A DNA stretch of 12,078 bases from UBA4416 sp043719555 (GTDB taxonomy: Bacteria; Bacteroidota; Bacteroidia; B-17B0; Aurantibacillaceae): assembly GCA_043719555.1 (NCBI GenBank), contig JAYSTR010000083.1, positions 1 through 12,078 of the forward strand. The letters are read 5' to 3'. A program made the position numbers and the translations under genes. Below the pieces are notes generated by a model, which was not told where the DNA came from, ran no database searches, and saw nothing but the letters and a program-made list of their open reading frames with translations. This document shows, one piece after another, positions 7,556 to 12,078 of this stretch (within the stretch, counting starts at the first letter, position 1; every line of letters begins with the position of its first letter).

Positions 7556-8305
7556 CTAAAATACTTTATATAAAACTGGTTTACTTGGGCTCGCATCATT
7601 TTCAAAACTAGCAATTTGAATGTTTAAAATATAAGTACCATCCATAATTTCATTGTGTACATATATAAATTCGGTAATCGTTTTATGAAATTGCGTATTG
7701 TTTGGGTATTGCCAAAATGCGTGATGTGCTAATAATTTTCCTTCATCATTTTCTTTGTCAATTGATGGCATATCAATTAATAAATGCTCCACACCAATTT
7801 CATTCAAATATAAAATAGCATCCTCTAAAACATACGGTGGGTTTGTATTTGAGTATTGTGTTGTTAATTTATTTAATCCGTTTGATAATGTTCTAATAAT
7901 AATAGCTTCTGGTTTAAGATCTTGTAACGCTTGTTGTAATTGTTTTTTTGTAATTACAAAATCACCATTATCTAATTCTTTAGGTAAGATAGTTACCAAT
8001 TCCGCCAAAAATATAAAGCGTTTTAAGCAATGATTAATCGTTACAAACTCTTTACTAATATGACCTACACACTCTGTATGAGTACCATTACCATGCGGAT
8101 TAAAAGTAATATTTCTAAAATTCACAGAACCTCCCTTGCTCACATCACCTATCCAATTTCCATTTAAAACAGGTTCAAGTTTCATTGGATTTACATACCA
8201 CGCACTTACACAATTTTTTTCTGTACTCAATGGAATAGAAATATCTATTGGTTGAAAAAAATCAATTTTATAATCTTTGCCTTTATGAAATAGTGTTGCA
8301 ATCAT
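7556..8305 (-). CDS. Cyclase-family (kynurenine formamidase-like) metal-dependent hydrolase
   Basis: A 249-residue cytoplasmic protein of the cyclase / KynB-like superfamily (normal length), whose members hydrolyse amides or lactones with a bound metal. The N-terminal DISIPLS (21-27) is the usual opening strand. The metal-site block reads NPHGNGTHTECVGHI (69-83). Compared with the classic HxGTHxDxPxH, Asp is replaced by Glu78, and the first His (71) is displaced by one position; His76 and His82 are in place. DMPSID (178-183), LLAHHAFW (191-198) and the late Glu219 in NEIMDG match the second half of the active site. The substrate cannot be inferred; no other kynurenine-pathway gene is nearby. 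The ATG at 8305 is the first in-frame start. It is the first gene of the minus-strand run and diverges from porP. Confidence 0.8.
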   Translation of the reverse strand: MIATLFHKGKDYKIDFFQPIDISIPLSTEKNCVSAWYVNPMKLEPVLNGNWIGDVSKGGSVNFRNITFNPHGNGTHTECVGHISKEFVTINHCLKRFIFLAELVTILPKELDNGDFVITKKQLQQALQDLKPEAIIIRTLSNGLNKLTTQYSNTNPPYVLEDAILYLNEIGVEHLLIDMPSIDKENDEGKLLAHHAFWQYPNNTQFHKTITEFIYVHNEIMDGTYILNIQIASFENDASPSKPVLYKVF

Positions 8306-8315
8306 TTTTTGGATT

Positions 8316-8344
8316 TAAAAGTACTAAATAGTTTTTTTGTACAA
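8316..8344 (-). promoter_or_regulatory. Possible promoter for the cyclase-family gene
   Basis: On the minus strand, TTG (8344-8342) is followed after 18 bp by TACTTTTA (8323-8316). This matches the Bacteroidota pattern TTG, 17-23 bp, TAnnTTTG except for the last base. A start point just downstream would leave only a few bases before the ATG at 8305. The region is very AT-rich, so a chance match is possible. Confidence 0.3.
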
Positions 8345-8444
8345 CAGATTTTGTATAAATTCTGAATTTTTAAGTACTCGGAATTATTTCATTTTCTACA
8401 AAAAATTGACAAACACCGCTTTTAACAAAAAAAAGTTCAAAAAA

Positions 8445-8475
8445 TTTGATTTTTCTTAAATTAACTATATCTTAG
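8445..8475 (+). promoter_or_regulatory. Bacteroidota-type promoter for porP
   Basis: TTTG at 8445-8448 is followed after exactly 19 bp by TATCTTAG at 8468-8475, one base away from the -7 consensus TAnnTTTG of Bacteroidota sigma-70 (SigABfr-type). The predicted transcription start is in the early 8480s, giving an untranslated leader of roughly 45-50 bases before the porP ATG. The spacing and the position in the 224-bp divergent gap make this the best promoter candidate in the window. It probably drives porP and, by readthrough, gldK and gldL. I see nothing else clear in 8306-8529. Confidence 0.6.
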
Positions 8476-8529
8476 CTCCCTAAGTACATTAGCCAAACTT
8501 AAATTAAAACCATAAAAGGTATTCAAATT

Positions 8530-9519
8530 ATGAAGAAAATTTTTACCACCTTAACTGTTGCCTTTGCAGCATTAACAAGCGTTACATTCGCTCAGCAAGA
8601 TCCACAATTCACTCAGTTTATGCATAGTAAATTGATTTATAATCCTGGGTATGCTGGTACAAGCGATGCCATTTGTGCAAACGTTTTATACCGTCAGCAG
8701 TGGGTTAATTTCCCTGGAGCTCCAAAAACAGGGTTATTAAGTTTTGATATGCCTATTGGATCCTTACCACTTGGTATTGGTTTAAATGTAATGAACGATC
8801 AAATTGGTTTTGATAAAACATTATTTGCACGTTTAGCATTATCTTATAAAAGACCTTTAGGTGCTGGTAACTTAGGTATTGGTATTGATGGTGGCATCTT
8901 ACAAAAACAGTTTAATGGTACTTGGATTACTCCAGATGGTACTAGTAAAATAGATAACTCTATTCCAAACTATACTTCTGGTACAGGTACATTATCTGCA
9001 ACTAATCCTAATTTAAATAAATTAAGTTATGATTTAGGTTTTGGTGCTTATTATGGTATTGCTAATAAAATGTATGTGGGTATCTCTTCAACTCACTTAG
9101 CAGCTCAAGATCTTAAAGCTGGTGGTGATGTTAAATTTGCGTTAGCTCGTCACTACTACATTGTGGGAGGTTACACATTTAATTTTGGTGCTAGTGGTAT
9201 TCATGGTATTCAGCCTAACGTAAAAGTTAAATCTGATGGAGCTTCAACTCAATTAGATGTTAACTTATCGTACTTATATAATAATGCATTTTCTATTGGT
9301 TGTTCATACCGTATGCAAGATGCCATTGCTCCAATGGTTGGTTACAAATTCCCTACTGGCTCATTAAAAGGTTTAAAAGTTGGTTATTCTTATGACTTAA
9401 CTTTATCTAAAATTAAAGGTTACAGCGCAGGTACACACGAAGTAATGTTAGGTTACTGTTACAATCTTAAAAAAGATAAAAAAGTAACTAGCTACCAAAA
9501 TGCAAGATTTTTAGATTAA
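8530..9519 (+). CDS. porP: Type IX secretion system outer-membrane protein PorP (PorP/SprF family)
   Basis: A 329-residue PorP/SprF-family beta-barrel protein. A signal peptide covers residues 1-21 (cleavage VTFA-QQ). Family motifs follow: PQFTQF (25-30), YNPGYAGTSD (37-46), RQQWVNFPGAPKT (55-67), YSYDLTLSKIKGYSAGTHE (286-304) and VMLGYCY (305-311). The tail is Lys-rich and ends QNARFLD. In Porphyromonas gingivalis porP is the first gene of the porPKLMN cluster and is required for T9SS secretion. Its position directly upstream of gldK-gldL supports the same role here, in contrast to the PorP-like gene at 3241-4200. The ATG at 8530 follows an A-rich leader with no Shine-Dalgarno sequence. gldK follows after 173 bp with no evident terminator, so readthrough is likely. 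Confidence 0.93.
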   Translation: MKKIFTTLTVAFAALTSVTFAQQDPQFTQFMHSKLIYNPGYAGTSDAICANVLYRQQWVNFPGAPKTGLLSFDMPIGSLPLGIGLNVMNDQIGFDKTLFARLALSYKRPLGAGNLGIGIDGGILQKQFNGTWITPDGTSKIDNSIPNYTSGTGTLSATNPNLNKLSYDLGFGAYYGIANKMYVGISSTHLAAQDLKAGGDVKFALARHYYIVGGYTFNFGASGIHGIQPNVKVKSDGASTQLDVNLSYLYNNAFSIGCSYRMQDAIAPMVGYKFPTGSLKGLKVGYSYDLTLSKIKGYSAGTHEVMLGYCYNLKKDKKVTSYQNARFLD

Positions 9520-9577
9520 TTTGTAACCTTTTAAAAATTATCACGTTTAAGACCCTTACAAACTTTATTTTTTAATT

Positions 9578-9596
9578 GTTAATAAACTGTTAATAA
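9578..9596. repeat. Two GTTAATAA direct repeats, 11-bp period, upstream of gldK
   Basis: GTTAATAA occurs at 9578-9585 and again at 9589-9596, on the same helical face one turn apart. It lies about 100 bp upstream of gldK in the porP-gldK gap. It could be a regulator binding site, but the region is so AT-rich that chance is a real alternative. Confidence 0.3.
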
Positions 9597-9692
9597 CTAA
9601 AAATGTCACTAAACATAAAGTTCGTACTTATAAAATAAAAAGCAAGCAGAATAAAGTGTTAAAGCTTTATAAGCAAACTAAAAACTAGAACT

Positions 9693-11240
9693 ATGAAAAA
9701 ACTGATTGTATTAGCCTCGTTTGTTGCACTTGTTACTGGATGTAACAAACGTGTAGGTGAATTAACAGGAGTTCCCGGTCGAGAGGAATGGTTTCAGCCA
9801 GATCCATTTGGTACATTGTATATTCCTATGGGTAGTTACCACATGGGGCCAAGTGATCAAGAAGTTACTATGGCGCACACAGCAAAATCTAAAATGGTTT
9901 CGGTGCAAGCGTTTTATATTGATGACTCTGAAATTTCAAATAACGAGTACCGTCAGTTCGTATATTGGGTGCGCGATTCAATTGCTCGTAAGTTATTAGC
10001 ATTTGGTTCAAATGGAGATGCTGAAAATTATCAAATTGCCCAAGAAGATTTCTTAGGTATGTATCCTATATACAAAGGCGATAATAATTTACAAGATCCA
10101 TATATTAACTGGGACGAAAAAATTAAATGGGATAGTGATGATGAAGATTATCGTTTAGATTTACAACCATTGTATTTACCAGAAGGTGAGCGTTTTTATA
10201 ACCGTAAAGAAATTGATACTCGTAAATTAAATTATGAATATTACCGTATCGATATTCGTTTAGCTGCTGCCAAATCAAACCGTTTTTTACCACAAAAATC
10301 ACCTGATGTTCAAGATGCAGCTCATGAATATAAAAAAGCTGATTATATTAATGGTATACATTTAAATGACGGTCAAAATGGTACTCCTGGTACCCCATCT
10401 ACTTTAGTGACTGACCCTGCAAAAGACCCTAAAACGTTAGGTACTTATAATGTAGATGATCAAGAATCTATAGGTAAAGGAAATTATAAGCCTCGTGAGC
10501 GTAATGGTGTTGATCGTTCAGTATTTATTATTAAAGATGTAATTAATGTGTATCCTGATACTTTAGCTTGGGTTCATGATTTTACTTACTCATTTAATGA
10601 ACCAATGACTAATATGTACTTTTGGCATTCAGCTTACGATCAATATCCAGTTGTTGGTGTAACTTGGAAACAAGCACGTGCATTTAGTATTTGGAGATCA
10701 AACTTATTAAATAATTTCTTAATAGGAATGGGCCAATCAATTGTTAATGATTTCCGTTTACCAACTGAGTCTGAGTGGGAATATGCTGCTCGTGGTGGTA
10801 ATGATTTATCTCCTTATCCTTGGGGTGGCCCTTACATCCGTAACACAAAAGGATGTTTCTTAGCTAACTTTAAGCCAATGCGTGGATCTTATATTGATGA
10901 TGGAGGTTTCCATTCAGTATATATTTATTCGTATAATCCAAATGATTATGGTTTATATTGTATGGCTGGTAACGTATCAGAGTGGACAAGCAACGCATTT
11001 GATGAATCAGCGTATGATTTTGCCCATGATTTAAACCCTGATTATGTTTACGAAGCTCAAGAAAAAGATGCTAATGTATTAAAACGTAAAGTAATTCGCG
11101 GTGGCTCTTGGAAAGATGTCGGATATTACTTACAAGTTAGCTCTCGTACATACGAATATCAAGATACTGCAAAAGCATACATTGGTTTCCGTAATGTAAT
11201 GACTTATTTAGGTCGTTCTAAAGGAGATGATAATTTATAA
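9693..11240 (+). CDS. gldK: Gliding motility / T9SS ring lipoprotein GldK (PorK)
   Basis: This 515-residue lipoprotein has an FGE-sulfatase (formylglycine-generating enzyme-like) fold. The signal peptide ends in lipobox VTGC with Cys17 as the lipidated residue. GldK/PorK and GldN/PorN form a large ring on the periplasmic face of the outer membrane. FGE-like blocks are clear: YIPMGSYHMGP (43-53), FYIDDSEISNNEYRQFV (74-90), YPVVGVTWKQARAFSIWR (318-335), FRLPTESEWEYAARGG (354-369), GLYCMAGNVSEWT (420-432), RGGSWKDV (469-476) and GFRNVM (498-503). The function is structural, not enzymatic. A Gly/Pro/Asp-rich loop (about 215-275) interrupts the domain. The length is somewhat above the roughly 460-490 residues I recall for F. 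johnsoniae GldK and P. gingivalis PorK. The ATG at 9693 gives a proper lipoprotein signal. gldL follows after 87 bp. Confidence 0.96.
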   Translation: MKKLIVLASFVALVTGCNKRVGELTGVPGREEWFQPDPFGTLYIPMGSYHMGPSDQEVTMAHTAKSKMVSVQAFYIDDSEISNNEYRQFVYWVRDSIARKLLAFGSNGDAENYQIAQEDFLGMYPIYKGDNNLQDPYINWDEKIKWDSDDEDYRLDLQPLYLPEGERFYNRKEIDTRKLNYEYYRIDIRLAAAKSNRFLPQKSPDVQDAAHEYKKADYINGIHLNDGQNGTPGTPSTLVTDPAKDPKTLGTYNVDDQESIGKGNYKPRERNGVDRSVFIIKDVINVYPDTLAWVHDFTYSFNEPMTNMYFWHSAYDQYPVVGVTWKQARAFSIWRSNLLNNFLIGMGQSIVNDFRLPTESEWEYAARGGNDLSPYPWGGPYIRNTKGCFLANFKPMRGSYIDDGGFHSVYIYSYNPNDYGLYCMAGNVSEWTSNAFDESAYDFAHDLNPDYVYEAQEKDANVLKRKVIRGGSWKDVGYYLQVSSRTYEYQDTAKAYIGFRNVMTYLGRSKGDDNL

Positions 11241-11246
11241 AACACT

Positions 11247-11262
11247 AATCGAGGTTTCGATT
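11247..11262 (+). other. Small stem-loop in the gldK-gldL gap
   Basis: AATCGA (11247-11252) and TCGATT (11257-11262) form a perfect 6-bp stem around the loop GGTT. It begins 7 nt after the gldK stop. Only one T follows the stem, so a strong intrinsic terminator is unlikely. It could protect the 3' end of gldK message or mark an RNA processing point that adjusts gldK and gldL levels separately. Confidence 0.4.
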
Positions 11263-11263
11263 T

Positions 11264-11327
11264 AAAATAAAACAAACACAAACACAACCAAAAGTAAACT
11301 AAACTAACAAAACAAACACAAACAGCT
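11264..11327 (+). promoter_or_regulatory. A/C-only-like leader of gldL with a 16-bp direct repeat
   Basis: The 64 bases before gldL are almost entirely A and C, with very few G or T, so the RNA should be unstructured. Inside it, AAAACAAACACAAACA occurs twice, exactly, at 11269-11284 and 11309-11324, the second copy ending 3 nt before the ATG. Bacteroidota ribosomes rely little on Shine-Dalgarno pairing and favour A-rich unstructured starts, so this may be a translation enhancer giving high GldL output. No promoter match is obvious here. Confidence 0.45.
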
Positions 11328-12044
11328 ATGAGCAAATTACCTAAAGTAACCGGTTTTAAAAAGTACTTACACTTAGCATCATGTTTCGGTGCAGCTATCG
11401 TAATCGTTGGCGCATTATTTAAAATTATGCACTGGCCAGGTGCATCTGCAGCTTTAATTGCAGGTCTTGGTACTGAGGCATTCTTATTTATTTTATTTGG
11501 TTTAGATATTCCTCATGGAGAATACGATTGGTCTTTAGCATACCCTGAGTTAGGTGGTATGGGCGGTCACGAAGAAGATCAAGTTATGGCGCACGCTTCA
11601 GGATTACCTGCTTCTAACCAATTAGATGCGATGTTAGCAGAAGCTAAAATAGGTCCAGAGTTAATTGAAAGTTTAGGTTTAGGTATGCGTTCATTAAGCG
11701 ATAGCGCTAATAAAATGGGCGATATTGCGAATGCAACAATTGCAACTAACGAATATGTTGATTCAGTTAAATCTGCTTCAAAAAATGTTGGTCATTTAGC
11801 TGATACTTATAGTAAGGCAGCTGAATCAATTGCTAGTTTAGCTGAATCTAATGACGCAGGAGCTTCAATTGGTACTTCTTTAAATAGCGTATCTAAAAAC
11901 TTATCAGCATTAAATGCAACTTACGAATTACAATTACAAGGTTCTCGTGGCCAGTTAGACGCTTCGAAAGATTTAGTTGTACGAGCATTATTTTCTCTTA
12001 AATTTTCTTTAGATTTCGCCAAACTTTCATTTACAGATAAATAA
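11328..12044 (+). CDS. gldL: T9SS / gliding motor protein GldL (PorL), 3' end replaced at an inverted junction
   Basis: GldL is the inner-membrane stator-like subunit that, with GldM, converts proton motive force into movement driving T9SS and gliding. Two transmembrane helices are visible (about 16-31 and 40-58). Family residues include FKIMHWPGA (31-39) and Glu50 in helix 2 (GLGTEAFLF), equivalent to the functionally essential glutamate of F. johnsoniae GldL. DWSLAYPEL (67-75) follows, then a long cytoplasmic helical tail with LDAMLAEAKIGPELIESLG (99-117) and LSALNATYELQLQGS (192-206). The frame stays GldL-like to about residue 214 (ASK). The remaining ~24 residues to the TAA at 12044 do not resemble the usual helical C-terminus ending near LNNVYGGML, because this stretch is antisense gldM. 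The authentic gene would continue about 40 more codons. Residues 217-238 should not be treated as real. Confidence 0.9.
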   Translation: MSKLPKVTGFKKYLHLASCFGAAIVIVGALFKIMHWPGASAALIAGLGTEAFLFILFGLDIPHGEYDWSLAYPELGGMGGHEEDQVMAHASGLPASNQLDAMLAEAKIGPELIESLGLGMRSLSDSANKMGDIANATIATNEYVDSVKSASKNVGHLADTYSKAAESIASLAESNDAGASIGTSLNSVSKNLSALNATYELQLQGSRGQLDASKDLVVRALFSLKFSLDFAKLSFTDK

Positions 12045-12078
12045 CCTTGCAAAACTTGTTTTGATGTATTCATTGCCA
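11963..12078 (-). pseudogene. gldM: GldM fragment (about residues 25-63), inverted relative to gldL
   Basis: On the minus strand, reading from 12078, the frame encodes L/x-A-M-N followed by TSKQVLQGYLSVNESLAKS, KENLRENNARTTKSFE, with no stop until beyond the junction. This matches the end of the GldM transmembrane helix and the start of its periplasmic domain (in F. johnsoniae, as I recall, ALNMSKEVLSAFGLMNEKF). GldM is the periplasm-spanning partner of GldL and is normally encoded just downstream of gldL on the same strand. Here it runs opposite and overlaps the aberrant end of the gldL frame. Upstream codons would lie beyond the window. The homology ends at 11960-11965, inside the ambiguous junction GCTTCGAAAGATTTA (11961-11975). 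The Met at 12073 is internal, not a start. It is either an assembly/amplification chimera or a real inversion break. Confidence 0.75.

Noticed and set aside
7755..8033. Plus-strand 92-codon frame inside the cyclase-family gene
   Set aside because: Antisense to a gene with clear family motifs, and the translation has no coherent features.
8317..8377. AAGTACT occurring twice in the divergent region as a possible operator
   Set aside because: Short, AT-rich, irregularly placed relative to both promoters; insufficient evidence.
9576..9605. TTG, 19 bp, TAAAAATG as a gldK promoter
   Set aside because: Spacing is right, but only four of six defined -7 positions match.
9660..9669. Palindrome TAAAGCTTTA before gldK
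   Set aside because: A 10-bp AT-rich palindrome is expected by chance here, and no function could be attached to it.
10335..10520. Gly/Pro/Asp-rich loop in GldK as an in-frame insertion or frameshift
   Set aside because: The reading frame is intact and family motifs resume on both sides; surface loops of variable length are normal in this fold.

Overview
This window comes from a low-GC member of the Bacteroidota. The evidence is a type IX secretion / gliding-motility locus (porP-gldK-gldL), a type B T9SS C-terminal sorting domain, the long insert-containing form of IspG, a Bacteroidota-style promoter (TTTG, 19 bp, TAnnTTAG), and A-rich start regions with no Shine-Dalgarno sequence. I cannot assign a genus from the sequence alone.

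Layout. Positions 1-8305 carry eight genes, all on the minus strand. In transcription order they are: a cyclase-family metal hydrolase (8305-7556), ispG (7466-5514), a secreted TPR protein (5452-4745), a small SprB-repeat protein with a type B T9SS sorting domain (4748-4200), a PorP/SprF-like outer-membrane protein (4200-3241), a SF1 RecD-like helicase (3226-1802), a WbpE-like sugar aminotransferase (1719-580) and the 5' part of a UDP-glucose 6-dehydrogenase gene (575-1, cut by the window edge). The TPR, CTD and PorP-like genes overlap by 4 and 1 nt. They look like a translationally coupled secreted-protein / export-partner module. The last two genes are 4 nt apart and point to nucleotide-sugar synthesis for a surface polysaccharide.

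A 224-bp divergent region (8306-8529) separates these from the plus-strand T9SS core locus: porP (8530-9519), gldK (9693-11240) and gldL (11328 onward). The order porP-gldK-gldL matches the porP-porK-porL order known from Porphyromonas gingivalis. GldL and GldM form the proton-driven inner-membrane motor, GldK is a ring lipoprotein on the periplasmic side of the outer membrane, and PorP is an outer-membrane T9SS component. The machinery on the right of the window is therefore the type that would export the small type B CTD protein encoded on the left.

The most striking observation is at the right end. The GldL frame stays family-like until about residue 214-216 and then becomes meaningless. 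The last ~115 bases, read on the minus strand, encode what looks like residues ~25-63 of GldM. gldM should lie downstream on the plus strand. The end of the window is therefore an inverted junction inside gldL, most simply a chimeric assembly or amplification artefact and less likely a real inversion. I found no CRISPR array, tRNA, rRNA, insertion sequence or phage gene.
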